Assembly (NCBI GenBank): GCA_023846275.1
Contig: CM043875.1
Location: forward strand, 6,522,626 to 6,586,625
Reading direction: 5' to 3'
DNA: 64,000 bases
From: Vanilla planifolia
Taxonomy: Eukaryota; Streptophyta; Magnoliopsida; Asparagales; Orchidaceae
Positions within the stretch are counted from its first letter, which is position 1. Each line of letters starts with the position of its first letter. The notes under the pieces are model-generated. The model saw only the letters and a program-made list of their open reading frames with translations. It was not told where the DNA came from and searched no databases. Shown piece by piece: positions 37,804-50,829 of this stretch. Both the position numbers and the translations under genes were made by a program.

Positions 37804-40590
37804 AATGTAAGAACATTATAATGACCTATATTTTATTACACTAGTAATACTTTGTAATGGATTCTTACTAAAGAATTTATTGTAATAAGACATAACATTA
37901 TAATTTTATAAACATCTCAAAAAATATGTCTAATAAAATATCTAAAATTTGATTATGAATTTAATTTTAGAAGAGCATATTGTGAGAAATCCAATAGTAT
38001 GATTATTTTAATTTTTAAAAACCATTTAATTTTTTAAGAATTATTAAAATAAAGGGAATAAATATTAATTCTTAAAATAATTAACCATTTTAACATCTTA
38101 TTATGATTAAAACCCCTTTCTCTCTCATTAATAGCTTTAATCCTCTCTTGCTCCCTAACCCAACACTCTATCTTTGTTGGAATTGCTTCACAAGGAGGAA
38201 AGTTTTGTGAATTCAATTGAGGAAGAAATGGAATCATGAAGAAGTAATGTCAAGAAGGGTTTTATGACTTAAGCATTGGAACCTTCTTTCTGTGAGTCAC
38301 GATGAGTGAATGGACTAAGAGATCTAGTGGTCTCCAAAAATGATGGTAGGTCTTATATTAAAATTGCTACTTTTCTTGAGTATTCCAAACCCTTTACACG
38401 TCTATGCTTAATCAATTTCTAAATTAGCATAGATTGATTCTTACCATAACTGAGCCAAGTCATCCCAAGATTCAAAGGTCATCAACGATGAAGAGAGTCT
38501 TTCAGACGTAATTAGAAAGTTTAATAATGTGGAGGAGAGAGTTGCTTGAAATTAATTTGGTTGAACCTCATCATTTGTAAATTTATTGTAGAAATTATTG
38601 TTTGTGACAAAAAAAAAAAAGAAGATAGAAAGGAAAATTTGTGGAGTTGTGCTATTGAGAGATAAAAAAATGCTCAAGCATTCTCATTGTGAATTATTGT
38701 AGTAATAAGAGGTAAAACATGTGATTTTTGATTTTCATGTAATGACTTCTAAATTTCATTTATGTCATGAATAAATTATAGCAATCATAAGGTATTAAAT
38801 CATTATGATGTTTTTATGAACTTATAGGAAGGAGATCTATAATAGTTGGTTGTGAATCATAATAAGAAGAAAAAGAGGAACTAACATCAGAGCAGTCCCT
38901 TAGAATCTTGTAGATAAACTTAATAATATTACCATGCAAGTAGTGACTTTTTTATATAATTATCATATTAAGATTCTTTGATATGAACAGTCATTTCTTT
39001 ATAACATATATATTACATAAATTGATATTGATAACAAGCATACGCATGCAATTATATTATATTCATTTATGATTAATGTTATACAGTAGACTTAATGCAC
39101 TAATACATGCTTATAATGAAACAGATATCAGAAAGTGAATATCAAATATATTATGTAGGATAAATAAATAGTATATATATATATATTCATAAATTGAGAA
39201 TACATAATTTAATAAATAAGAATTCCTTTATGGTATGATAAATTTAAAGAAAATAAAATAAATAAAAGAATTTAGACTTCAATCTTAATATCGAATAAGA
39301 AATGTTGAAAAATATGTTTTCTCTATGGCCTTATCCTATAGTGTCATTTTTTGTGTGATATGATAGCTGCCTCTTATTATTGATCTGATAACGACCACTT
39401 CCATGTGATCTTGTGGTATTAACATCCCTAGTGTTTGACTTCAATGATTAAGCTTTCTACTATGTGATCAAGAGCTATCACTTGTTGTGTTATTTGATAT
39501 TCATTACTTGGTAAGTGAGGTAGTGGTTAAGGTCTATAATGATGATATATATATGTGTAGCTTACTGTGTGGTATATTGGCAACCATTTATTTTGTGATC
39601 TAGTGGTAGATATAATAAGATGTTAAGAGATATAAGATTAGAATCTTGAGAATAAGAGCCATTAAAGGAAATAAGAACCCTTATTAATTGAAAAGAAATG
39701 TAAAACAAAAATAATAAAAAAATAAGATTGAATCAAATTTGATAAATAAGTTTGCTTATAAGTGTTTATATGATTTGTTTATAACTAAGAAAAAGAAAAT
39801 AAGAATTGAAAATTGTTTTGCTTTATAGTTTAAAGGCTATAACATGTTTTGTATTGTATTTTAAAAACTTTTATAATATGCTTACATAGTTGTAAAGACA
39901 TGATTCTCCATTCTCTTGATATCATATATATTATTATAATGTTTTAGATTAAGTATATTATATTTCATGTTCATTTTGTATCTATTTATTTTGTTGTCAA
40001 GTTGAGTCGTTATACTCACTCCCTTGTATTGTAGGATATGACATAAGTACAAACTGAGTGAGGATATTTAGAGATAGGAATATATATTAAGAACTAAAAT
40101 TAAATTGTTTTATAAATAATGATAATATTGTAGATTCTATTATAAAATAATGTATATGAACTTTTGGAAACTTTGTGATGTGGTTTCTCTTTTATGATAA
40201 TATGTTTTACTATGATCATACGATATTTCTCATGGTGTTGATAGTTTTCTCATGATGATATAATTTTACAATAATATTGCATTTTAGTGATGGTATATTT
40301 GTTTGATATAAATTATAGTCGATGTATAGTTGATAAATCAACTATATATATAAAAAATATTCAATTTCTAAGGTAGATTATATTTATTTGTTTTCTAAAA
40401 TTAGAATCTCTTATGAGTAAAATTTTTAATTATTTGACAATAACGAAAGTAGCTAATTATGATTCCTTACTTGGATAAGTCTTTTGTGTCCCCTTAACAT
40501 GCTAACTTTATTCATTTTATGATTATTCCTAATTAAGGAAGAATTAAGAGTTAACTGACAAATAGGGTGTGATGTTATATACTTGAGGAT
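37804..40590 (+). repeat. Possible 3' LTR of the preceding pol remnant
   Basis: It follows the end of pol at the expected distance. It starts TGTAAGAACATTATAATGACC and may end near GGGTGTGATG at about 40,565. Inside, a pyrimidine-rich run with CCCTTTCTCTCTC (about 38,110) suggests a leader region. GTCGTTATACTCACTCCC then TTGTATTGTAGG (about 40,007-40,033) resembles the conserved R/U5 segment of many plant gypsy LTRs. A matching 5' LTR was not found, so the extent is uncertain. Confidence 0.4.
39340..39620 (+). repeat. Degenerate TGTGATC..AGTGGTA repeats
   Basis: TGTGATCTTGTGGTA, TGTGATCAAGAGCTATCAC and TGTGATCTAGTGGTAG recur with short AT-rich spacers. They look like an eroded minisatellite, similar in style to that at 25,255 but not clearly the same unit. 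Confidence 0.4.
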
Positions 40591-41833
40591 AGATTTTATA
40601 TTTTTTTAAAATATTTTTCTATTTTTTGTTTTTAGCTTTTCAAACTATTCTAGTTGTATAATATGTGATGCTATTTCTATAAACTTAAAGCTTTGAGATG
40701 GATTTGGTATTTTTATCACCCTTACTTATTTTTGTTGGCTTGTGTCCTCAGTTTTATACTATTAGCTCTAATTTTTATAGTAAATTCATATTGGGGATAT
40801 ATTTTATTAGATTATATTAATTTGTGTTAAATAAGGTTTGATAGGTAATTATATAATTTGTTTTAAAAAAAGTAAATAAAAAATAAAATAATAAAGATTT
40901 ATGAAATTAAGAAACCTCAAATTAGATTAACTATGTTTAATTCCATAATAATTTGATCAAGATGTGACATGGCCTCCTTCATATACTTTCATTTGCTCAT
41001 ATTAGATCTTGTCCCACTTATGATCCATACAAAACATGGTTAATATAAAGAGGGTATAAACATTGAAACCCTAAACTTGCCCTAACATAACTTTAGCATA
41101 AGACTATGGGTGATTAGGTAATTAGCTATATCAACCAAATCCAACATTCAACTTTTCTTTTAGAAACTTTTTTTCTTTAAATTTAGGAACATTGCACTCT
41201 GATCTCTTCATGACATTTCTACTAAAAGTCCTACATAACTAGATCATTTATGGGTAATGTAATTCACCAAATAAATTCTAACTTCACAAACAATCCAATA
41301 AAAAATACTGTGTTTAGATCATAAAAGTTGATCACATAAACAATATTCTTGAATATTTTCTAATTTTCTAATTTATGATAACAACTCCTTTTCCTTCCTT
41401 ATTTTTATGCATTTTGAATCCCCCGAACTTTCCTTCTTATTCATTTCTTGTCATCTAAGGCATTCTCAATGATTATCATTGAACTACTAAGGGTAATAAA
41501 TGCCCTCCGCCAAGTTGCCAAGTGTCAAATCCTTCCTTTACAAAGCTTTTTCATTGTCTTCTAGTTGCCTCCAACTAAACTTTATCCCATTCCTTTAATT
41601 CACATCAAACTCCTCTAGTTGTAAAGTCGCTCTAGAGCACTCATTTATTTACCACCACCTTTGTAAAATTCCCATCTAAGAACTCATTGTCAACCACTTT
41701 TACTCTTTCAACCTCTTATTTAAGTATTCTTTAATGTATTATACTAAACCTATTGTATGACTAAAAAATGTGATGATAAAATAAAATTATCTTTTTTTCT
41801 CTCTTTTTTATATTCACTTTGCACATATCTTAA
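40591..41833. other. AT-rich stretch, nothing recognised
   Basis: No gene, RNA or repeat pair is visible. Confidence 0.5.
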
Positions 41834-42551
41834 TAATATAGAGGGACATGGGATTAGGTCATGGAATGATGTAATTACTTAGATGAAATAGAGTAAAAAT
41901 TATGATAAAAAGACTTAACAAAGAGAAAATAAAGTGATGAGGATAAAGAATAAAGAAATAATCACTCACTAAAATGAACCCAAGAGAAGTTCACCAAACA
42001 ATCTCAAAAACTTAAGCCATCAAGCAATACACTTTTATTAGTCGCAATCAATTAATCATATCTCCATTTATGAGAGATCTTTTAAATAAGAGACCATAAG
42101 TAATTATTTAATATAAAAGTAAGTTTTCAATCTATTTCTTAAAGATTTTTATGTCTATATAATCTTTTAATATAAAAGTATACTTCATACCTACTTCTTA
42201 AAGACTTTAAATATTTTAGACACTTTCATTAATATATCACCAAACATATGTCACTTACTATGAGTCACTTTTTATAAACTATCTATCATCACTTTGACTT
42301 GACATCTCTAACTATCCAACTACTTTAAAAACTTTATTTTGGACTTAAAAAAAGTTGAGTTAACATATTTCATGATTTTTTTTAATTTATTTTTTCATAA
42401 TTAGCCAATGATTAGCTCCATTAGATCATGATTAGCTCTCTTTGTTATGGTTTATGTGATGGGCCTATGATAAATATATTTTTATATAATTCAAGCCCAA
42501 ATTATATGATTTTTATTTTCATGATTAATTTCTCATTTTTGTCCTTAATCA
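41834..42551 (-). repeat. 3' LTR of the compact element
   Basis: It aligns along its length with 43,197-43,917. Shared words include TTTTTATTAGTC, TAAGTAATTATTTAATATAAAA, CTTTATTTTGGACT and TTAGCTCCATTAG. The left end is TAATATAG where the other copy has TGATATAG. Confidence 0.8.
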
Positions 42552-43183
42552 TTCTCCATTGCCAAAAGAAACTTTACTCTATAAAGTTGAAGTAAAGTTA
42601 TTTTTTTTATTAACTTTAATGTTGAATTTACATGTTTATGCATTATAGGTCATATACTCCTTCCAAAGATTTTAATTATATTGATAATAATAATTGTTTC
42701 CATGAATCACTTACATATTAGTTGTTAATCATTATATTAAAATTTACACCATGCTGTTGATCAGTTTTAATGTTAAATGCTAGGCTAGTAAATATCCTTG
42801 AGTAATTTAAAAACATATATGTTATCATAACTCTTATCAAGTTGAACCTCTTTCACTTGTTGAAGATCTTTGATGAAAGATGTTGGGGTACGCTAGACAT
42901 GGGTTTGTAGGCCATTTTGCAAGTTTTGGAATTGATTCTTTATTTCATACTTGAAAATTTATAATTCTTCTTACATTTCTTCTCTCAATTGATTTGTTAC
43001 TTGAAATATGTTTTGTACTAGATTTGATAAACCTTCAATTTGCTACTTTCTTGTTCCTCTAGCTATTGTTTGCTTAAGAAAATTATTAAGAAATAAGTGT
43101 CATTACCAAAAAGATGAACTAGATGAGTTTAACCTCTAATAATTTCTTGAATGTCACAGTCAATGAAATATTATGATGCTGAA

Positions 43184-43194
43184 CTCTAATACCA
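43184..43194 (-). other. Degenerate PBS of the compact element
   Basis: Minus strand TGGTATTAGAG differs by one base from the initiator-Met PBS used by the young gypsy element here. It fixes the element's orientation. Confidence 0.75.
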
Positions 43195-43196
43195 AA

Positions 43197-43917
43197 TGAT
43201 ATAGACAAAGAGAAGATTAAGCCAAGAAATGAAGTAATTTCTTAGGTGAAAAAGATTGAAACATATAAAAAAAAGAACTTAAATAAAGAGAAAATAGAGT
43301 TGAGAGGATAAAGAAGAAAACAAAGATCTAATAACTCAAGTGAACACAAGTGAAAGCCATCAAATCAACTCAAACACTCAAGATATCGAGTAATATATTT
43401 TTATTAGTCACAACCAATTCATCATTCATCAATTCATAAGAGGTTCTTTAAATAAGAGATTAAAAGTAATTATTTAATATAAAAATATATTTTTAATCTA
43501 TTTCTTGAAGACTTTTACATTCATAAAATTTTTTAATACAAAAGTATACTTTATACTTCTTAAAGACTTTGAATATTTTGGATACTTTCATTAATGTATC
43601 ATCTAATATATGTTACCTATCATGAGTCACTTATCATGAGCTACCTATCACTAGTTTGATTTGATACATCTAATTATCTATTTATTTTATATGCTTTATT
43701 TTGGACTAAAAAAGTTGAATTAATATATTTAATGATTTTTTAATTTATTTTTTCTTGATTAGTCCATGATTAGCTCCATTAGGTCATGATTTGTCATTAT
43801 TTATATGATGAGCCTATGATAAATATTGTTTTATACATTTTAAGCTCAAATTACATGTGCTTTTCATACAATTCATGGTCTTTATGTTAATGCTCAATTG
43901 CTCATTTTTATCCTACA
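43197..43917 (-). repeat. 5' LTR of the compact element
   Basis: On the minus strand it runs from TGTAGGAT (43,917) to ATATCA (43,197), ending two bases from the PBS. Differences from the other LTR are substitutions and small indels spread along its length. Confidence 0.8.
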
Positions 43918-45367
43918 TTATATAGCCATTATTTGAATGAATTTATTTCAAAATAATCATTATTATAAGTTTTTATATCGAGTAATACACATTGTAAACC
44001 AACATCTTTAATTAGAGTAGAATGGGCCAAATAGAATAAGTCATCATATCCCAAAACATATATTAACTTGGATATCCTAAGATAAGACATCACAATTCAA
44101 ATCAACTTGCATACCACATTTGTTTGAAAGCAAGTAGCTCAATAGAACATTTGTTGACTCCAAACAAAAAATCTATTGATCCCTCAACCAAGCAGAAGGT
44201 GCAACCAACTATAACTTGTAATCAATCTATTTAATCATACCACAAAATTAACAATACCAATCATATAATATAATTATTTTCTAAATAATTTTGAATATCT
44301 TTTCATATCTACAATGATTAACTTTAAAACTTTGTAATCCTCTTTCGATTAACAAATAGATTGTTTTCAAACTAAAGTTCAATTTTGTACGAGAATTGGT
44401 TCATAGAAGTGAGGTTCTACATTGGGAATACTATCCTATCTTTATTAAAGTTATTTACTTTGCCCATATACCTTTTCCCTTATATAGTGTATAATTTTAT
44501 TTTTATATATCAATTTTATTTTCAAGAACATTTTCTATTTGAATTTGTTCGAAAACATGTATTCTAACACTAATTTTAATAATTTTTTTTTATCTCAAAG
44601 CCTTTGTTTAAGAGATAGAAAATTTTGATGTATAAGTAGAATTAAGGCATCCTTAAATGTTAAGCTTTAAGTTTTCCTTTTTTTTTTAATCTCAATATAG
44701 ATTTCATTGTTTGATTCAGATGGAACTAATACATGAAAAAACATTTATAAAAAAAATAATTTACTTACAAATATTGATTTAACAACTCTCATACTACATA
44801 GAACAATTTCGGCTATCAGTAAATAATAATTATGATCAATCCAACAAAACTTCAACGTTGGTTTCATGTAAAATTAAAGCTCCATGATAACGATGTAGGC
44901 TCAAGCATACAGAAATATAATAATGATATAAAATTACTAGGTCAATTTCTTTTTCTTTTAAACGGGGCTATTTAATTAGTTCACAGGATATGGATTTTTG
45001 ATGTCAGAATGGCCGGGAAAAGATTAGATTTTAGCTGTTGTTGACTGGATTCTTTGTGTCAGTTCTCGAGATTAAAAAAAGAAATTATCCAATTCAGCCG
45101 AACTTCCGCCATCAAATCTGATGCATTTTAGGTTAAACAAAGAAATTATCCAATTAAACGACTTGCCTTTGCATTTCTATTTATACAACCTTTGTACCTG
45201 CATCACCACGGATGGGCGGAACAGATTCCGTTACAGAAAATGAAATCAAGAAAACAAATACCAGAATCAAGAACAAGTTGGAGATACACCAATGGATATC
45301 TTCTAAAGAAGAAGAAACAATGATCAAAGGATCAACTTTTCAGGATTGTTTCCCGTCGCAGCCTCTT
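43918..45367. other. Intergenic, downstream of PAL
   Basis: It is AT-rich up to about 45,000. The last ~170 bases before the PAL stop are the likely 3' UTR on the minus strand. A frame of 175 codons from 45,212 on the plus strand is the antisense shadow of PAL. Confidence 0.5.
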
Positions 45368-48357
45368 CTAGCAGATGGGAAGAGGAGCACCATTCCACTC
45401 CTTCAAGCACTCGAGCAGGGGGTCGATGGCCTTCCCCTTGCAGATGGCGTCGAATACCTTTTCGAACTCCTCTCCAGGCGACACGGCCTTCTCGCCAGAG
45501 AGGAAACCGACGCCAACTTCCTTCACAAACCTGTAAAGAGGATACGACCTGCAGTCCTTGATCCTGTTCTCAATCGCCGACGAGCCGTTCTCAAAGGCGG
45601 CCCTTGCCGCTTCCACCTCCTTGGGCAGAGTAGCTTTGAGCTCCTCCTCGAAAGCTGTAATCTTGTGAAAGATGGAAGTGCTCGGGTCCTTCTCCTTCTC
45701 GCCATTGTTGATTGCGTGCTCAACGAGGACCTGCCTTAGTTTCACCATCAGAGGATGGGTGGCGTTGCAAGGATCATCAGCATAAGAGAACACGTACTCC
45801 CTATCTATAGCCTTGATCAGATCCTTCTCGCAGAACCTGGAAGGGTGGAGCTCGCCATTTACCCCCATGGTGAGAACCCTCTTCGCCACTTGGCCTACCG
45901 CACTCTTCACGGCGTACTTTAAATTCTCCTCCAAATTTCTCAAGTCGACAGCTTGGCACAGCCCAACCAAGAACGTAGTGGTCATAAGCTTAAGGATCTC
46001 CACTGCCTCTGCCGTCTTCCTCGAAGAGATAAGACCCAGAGAATTCACGTCTTGGTTATGCTGCTCTGCGCTCTGTACATGGTTGGTCACCGGATTGGCT
46101 AGGTACTGTAGCTCAGAGCAGTAGGAAGCCATGGCTATCTCTGCTCCTTTAAACCCGTAATCCAAGCTCGGATTTCGCCCGCCGGTGAGGTTCGATGGCA
46201 GGCCGTTATTGTAGAAATCATTGACCAGCTCGGAGAATTGGGCGAACATAAGTTTTCCAATGGCGGCAATGGCGAGCCTAGTGTTGTCCATAGAGACGCC
46301 AATGGGTGTCCCCTGGAAGTTGCCTCCATGAAGTGCTTTGTTTCTAGAGACGTCGATGAGGGGGTTATCGTTCACGGAGTTGATTTCTCTCTCGATGGAT
46401 TTGGTTGCGGCACGGATCACTTCGATTTGAGGACCGAGCCATTGGGGAGAAGTGCGGAGAGCATAGCGGTCTTGCTTCGGCTTCTGCAGGGGATCCATTT
46501 CGTGGATCTTCTTTGCCATCTTCATGTAGGAGCTGCCTTCGAGGATGTGCTCCATGATGGCGGCGGCCTCAATCTGGCCAGGGTGGTGCTTTAGCTTGTG
46601 GGTGAGGTGATCGGTGTACTCTGGTTTGCCCTGCATCACCTCGCAGAAGAGAGCGGAGAGTACCTCCGCCATGACGGCGAGGATGTTGGCTTCGAACAGG
46701 ACGATCGAGGCGAGGCCTGAGCCCACGGCGGTGCCATTCACGAGGGCAAGACCCTCCTTCGGTTGCAGCTCGAAGAAACCGCCGGAGACGCCCGCGATGC
46801 GGAGGGCCTCGGCGGCGTCGACAATGGAACCATCGACGGTGACCGCCTTGACATTGGCCCGGCCAGTAAGGATTCCTGCGATGTAGGAGAGTGGGACGAG
46901 GTCGCCGGAGGCGGTGATGGTGCCGCGGAGAGGGAGGCAAGGCGTGATTTTGTGGTTGAGGAGGCTGGTGATGGCCTCAAGGATCTCGAAGCGGATTCCG
47001 GAGTAGCCTTGTAGAAGGGTATTGATGCGAACGAGCATCGCCGCCCTCGTTGCCGGTGAAGGCAGAGTGTTCTCTCGGCCGGAGCCGAAGATGCCAGCAT
47101 TCAGGAATCTACACATTGGATAAAAAAAAATGGCATTTTTAGAGGATAAATCCTTGAAGATTTCTGTAGGGGAAAATTTCTAGGAAAAAATGGACCGGTG
47201 TTAGGTAAAGACAAAAACTCGTGGCAGGTAGGACGTAGCAACCGACTGTTAAATATTTACTTAATTGTTAAAAAAATAAATTTAATTTTTTTTAAAAAAT
47301 ATTATAAAAATATTTTGTTTGATAAATAACAGACATTAAAAGTTATTAATAGAACCTTTCATTTATTGAAAAGCTTTATCAAATACTTTTTTATTTAAAA
47401 GCTCTTTTTACAAATTTATTTTTGGTCTTTATTTTTTAAAACAAACTATTTAGAAAGAGCTTTAATATTTCTATTTCAATGAATTTTTTATATATATGTA
47501 AGTATATTTAAAAAAAAATTTAAAACTGTAAACTTTTTTTCCCGTTTGCAACCTTCTCCCCCTTAATTGTATTAATGATGGGCTCGGGAAATTAGATATG
47601 GGTGGTACGAAACTATGAATAAATGTGACGAACAGGTAGGAATAAAATAGAGCACCGCTTGAAAAGGTCCCCTTTTTCATTTATTTTTAAAATAAAAACA
47701 CAACTATATATATATATATATATATATTATTTATTTTAATTTTCTGTTTCTATTGTTTTTTAAATAATTGTTCAATAATATATTTCAAAAAACTATTCTT
47801 CTAACTTTATGACTACCGAACCTCAAATGAATATTCATGATAATATATATAATACTTAACATAAATTAAAAAACAATTAAAAAGTTAAAATCCCCAAGCT
47901 ACCCCCCATATACAAGCTGTGTTATACTATGTCAGATTGGGTTTAAGATGGGATATTATTACCTGATGAGCTCTTTCTGCAGAGCGCCACCCTCCTTCGT
48001 GCGGCGATGAGAGGTCGAACCGAAGCCGGTGGTGACTCCGTAGCTGTCCGTCCCATTGTTCATGCTGTCGAGCACCCAATCGCTGCTTGCCTTCACGCGG
48101 GGGCGTGCCGACTCCACGAGCTCGACTCCGGCGACGGCGCCGGCAGCCACGGCGGCCACTTGTGAGATCTTTAGAGTGGCTCCTTCCAACTTCACCACCG
48201 GCCTGCGAAACTCCTCCACCATCCTCTTCACCTCCTGGAGATGGCTCCCTTGCATCTCCACCGCTGCCGCTCGCCAGTTCAAAGGATCTCTCTTTGGCAA
48301 CGGGAGGCACAACCCATCGATCCCATTCGCCTGCCCGTTCTCCTTCACGTGCTCCAT
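45368..48357 (-). CDS. PAL: Phenylalanine ammonia-lyase, two exons
   Basis: It deaminates L-phenylalanine to trans-cinnamate, the first step of phenylpropanoid (lignin, flavonoid) synthesis, as a cytosolic tetramer. Exon 1 is 48,357-47,963 and exon 2 is 47,108-45,368, giving 711 residues, the usual plant length. The split falls inside an Arg codon (AG|A, residue 132), the conserved PAL intron site. Ala198-Ser199-Gly200 forms the MIO electrophile. Tyr106, Asn256, Gln344, Tyr347, Arg350 and Phe396 match parsley PAL active-site residues with a constant offset of four. Phe133-Leu134 (RFLNAGIFG) indicates Phe rather than Tyr as substrate; grass enzymes that also use Tyr have His there. No frameshift or missing motif is seen. 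The coding DNA is GC-rich against an AT-rich background. It is the only host gene found in the window. Confidence 0.98.
47109..47962 (-). other. PAL intron (854 bp)
   Basis: The donor is GTAATAATATCC after CTCATCAG, and the acceptor is CCAATGTGTAG before ATTCCTGAATG. It is AT-rich, with a TA microsatellite at about 47,706-47,728 and no nested element visible. Confidence 0.95.
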
Positions 48358-48660
48358 TACTGACAGAGAGGAGGCGCAGAGATCTACAGTGAGCGAGAGA
48401 GAGAGAGGAAAAAGAAGGAACCGATGATTTTTGTAAATAAGCTAGTACCTGGGATGTGCTTGCAAATTAAGGCGTTTAAATAACCAAGGATGGTTGGGAG
48501 TTAGTTGAGCACGAATCGTGAGCGTTCAATTAAACGAAAGCATTGGACGGTTCAACAGATGACACGTGGATAGATTCAAAGTTGGGGTTGTTGCGTGGTG
48601 TAGACGAGGGGTTGGTGGCGACGTTTTAGCCTTAGTCCGTGTTTTTCATGGGGCAAATTT
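48358..48660 (-). promoter_or_regulatory. PAL promoter and 5' UTR
   Basis: On the minus strand a TATTTAAA box lies at 48,482-48,475, about 120 bases before the ATG. Further upstream are an AC-rich stretch, CAACTAACTCCCAACCATCC (about 48,507-48,488), resembling the AC/MYB elements of phenylpropanoid promoters, then AACCGTCC (MYB core), then CCACGTGTC with the G-box CACGTG at 48,563-48,568. The 5' UTR has a CTCTCTCTC run near 48,395-48,410. This arrangement is known for light- and stress-responsive PAL promoters; activity here is inferred. Confidence 0.65.
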
Positions 48661-49669
48661 ATTATAAGTTGGAAAACTTAGGTTTGAAAGCTGCAATTTA
48701 GATGTAGGCATCACTTATTTATAAATTAGATTTTGTACGTATCCATTTCATGCCATTCATTAACTTATAAAAGTATAAATTTATAAATATTATTTAAATT
48801 ATTTCAATATTGTTTTAATGATATGTGCAATTTATAATTCTTAGATATCGTATGTCTCATTTAGAATACATATAAAGTATATCAATGTTATTTAATTTTT
48901 ATTTGTCTTAAATTAATATTGTACAAATTTACTAGTTTTGTAGTTAATGATATGCAATTTTGATAATTAAACATGCATAAACTTTTAGGCACACTTAATT
49001 ATTCACATATTTATTACACATATTAAATATTTTTTTATGTTTTCATTATTCACTGATTATTATTTTTGCAAGTTAATATTGCCCAAAAAAAAATGCATTA
49101 TTTATCATGAAGCATAATATGCATAGGTATAAGATACAACTCTTAAAGATTGCCAGCTGGCATCTTTTCCTATTTAAATGCTAGAAGTAATCAATGCAAT
49201 TGATAGATTAAAATTCTACTAAAATTCACATATCAATCAATATCTCATTAAACACCTAATAATATTTTTGTAATTTTTAAGCGTGCAATCTCATTTGAGT
49301 TAGAACCTAACATATGCTCCATTGGTCATTAGACAAAATTGCAATTGCATTAATGAATAATAAATGAAGTTTCATTATTTATATTTGAGACATGAAAATA
49401 AAAGTGATATATAAAATAAAATTATTTTTCTCAATTTTTGGTAAAAAAATAAAAAATAAAAATATAATTATAGCACTTCAAGTTAATGTAAGATTTTGAT
49501 TTTTAATCAACAATTTTAAATTAAAACATTACAAATCAAATATTATCCAACCATAATTATGTGAGGTGATTTGTATTACATATATCTCAAAATTTTAAAT
49601 ATAATTTCATATTTTTTTAAACACATCAAGTTTTTTAAATTTAATTTCATATATAGAAAATGATGAAAA
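48661..49669. other. AT-rich intergenic, nothing recognised
   Basis: No gene or repeat pair was seen between the PAL promoter and the next LTR-like repeat. Confidence 0.5.
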
Positions 49670-50400
49670 TATTGAACTGATTCTTCTATTATTTTTTTTA
49701 TGATAATAAAATTATTGTATTATTTTTATTAATATTTTTTAAAATATTTTTAAGTCATAGATCTCAAGATTAAATAAGTCAATCAAGTAAAGAACTTGAT
49801 CGCTTGACTCAAAGAGCTTCACTGTGATACTTGTGGTATAAACTATAATCATAAGAGAAACACGAGATTGAGCAATACTTGGCAAAGATTTGCATTGAGT
49901 CATCTTTATCGGTGTTATCATATTAAATCAAATACTAATTTTCTTGAGGTATTATGATCGATGAGATTTGAGTTAAAAATTTAAATGATTTCAAATCTAT
50001 TTTCATTCATATTGATTTTTTCTTAAGAGATGTATCTAATTTAGGTCTATTTATATAAATAAACCTTAAAATATTGCAATACTTATAAGTTGTATTATTC
50101 ATTATTGCATAATCAAGAAGAAATTAAAAGATGAATGAATTAAGTAAAAAATATAATAATTGTATTAATTATATTTATATGATGGTCTCATTATACAGTA
50201 CTAGTTAGTCTTGGGATCCTATAGTAAATTATCATGGGGGATTCTTAGTTAAGTTGATAGGATATATTGGTTATACATATACAATACACTTATTGTATAA
50301 TTATTCTAATGGTTTATCTAGTAGATATTTGTTAAGATTTAGAGTTATTATGCATTATTTAGTATGATACACCCAATCATATTTATAAGATCCATTATTC
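49670..50400 (+). repeat. LTR-like repeat, left copy
   Basis: It aligns with 61,783-62,570. Shared blocks include TTATATTATTTTTATTAATATTTTT-like sequence, ATCTCAAGAT, GATC(G/A)CTT(G/A)ACTCAA, GAATGAATTAAGT, ATGGTCTCAT and GATATATTGGTT. Its upstream flank is not purine-rich, which fits a 5' LTR or a solo LTR. Confidence 0.7.
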
Positions 50401-50829
50401 TTTGGATCAGAGTACTTTTTCTCATTATCCTCTCTCGTTTAAAGAGAAATTTTGCTCATTTTTGGAAAAATTATATACTTGTTTTTTATCAAATCCATTG
50501 ATATTAAATTATAGAAATAATAAAGAATGATTTTATATTTTCTTTTAAAAAGTGGTGACAATCTTGTTAAGAAAGCTTTGAATGAATTTTTTTAGAAAAA
50601 ATGTTATGTTTAAATGAATTATTATGCTGTAAATATTATCCATTGATTAGGATATCTATTATAGGTCCATTTAATATTGAGGAACACACAAGAAAAGCAT
50701 AAAAAAATCATTGCTACCTATGTGGATGCATGCACAAGTGTGTGTATGTGTGTGTACAATAATGCCAAGGATGAGCACTACACCCAAACAGTAGCACATG
50801 TGGTGGTGACTTGATGTCACATGCACAAT

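Larger units (their letters stand above)
41834..43917 (-). mobile_element. Compact non-coding LTR retroelement (2.08 kb)
   Basis: Two direct repeats of about 720 bp flank 645 bp with no coding capacity. On the minus strand the 5' LTR (43,917 to 43,197) begins TGTAGGAT and ends ATATCA. Two bases later comes TGGTATTAGAG (43,194-43,184), the initiator-Met PBS with one change. At the other end GGCAATGGAGAATGA is a plausible polypurine tract directly before the 3' LTR (42,551 to 41,834). No gag or pol motif lies between, so it is a non-autonomous element (TRIM/LARD-like organisation) or an internally deleted gypsy copy. The LTRs are clearly diverged, so it is old; no target-site duplication survives. 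Confidence 0.8.

Noticed and set aside
45212-46940. Several frames of 60-175 codons antisense or out of frame to PAL
   Set aside because: Shadows of a GC-rich coding region; PAL on the minus strand explains the conservation.
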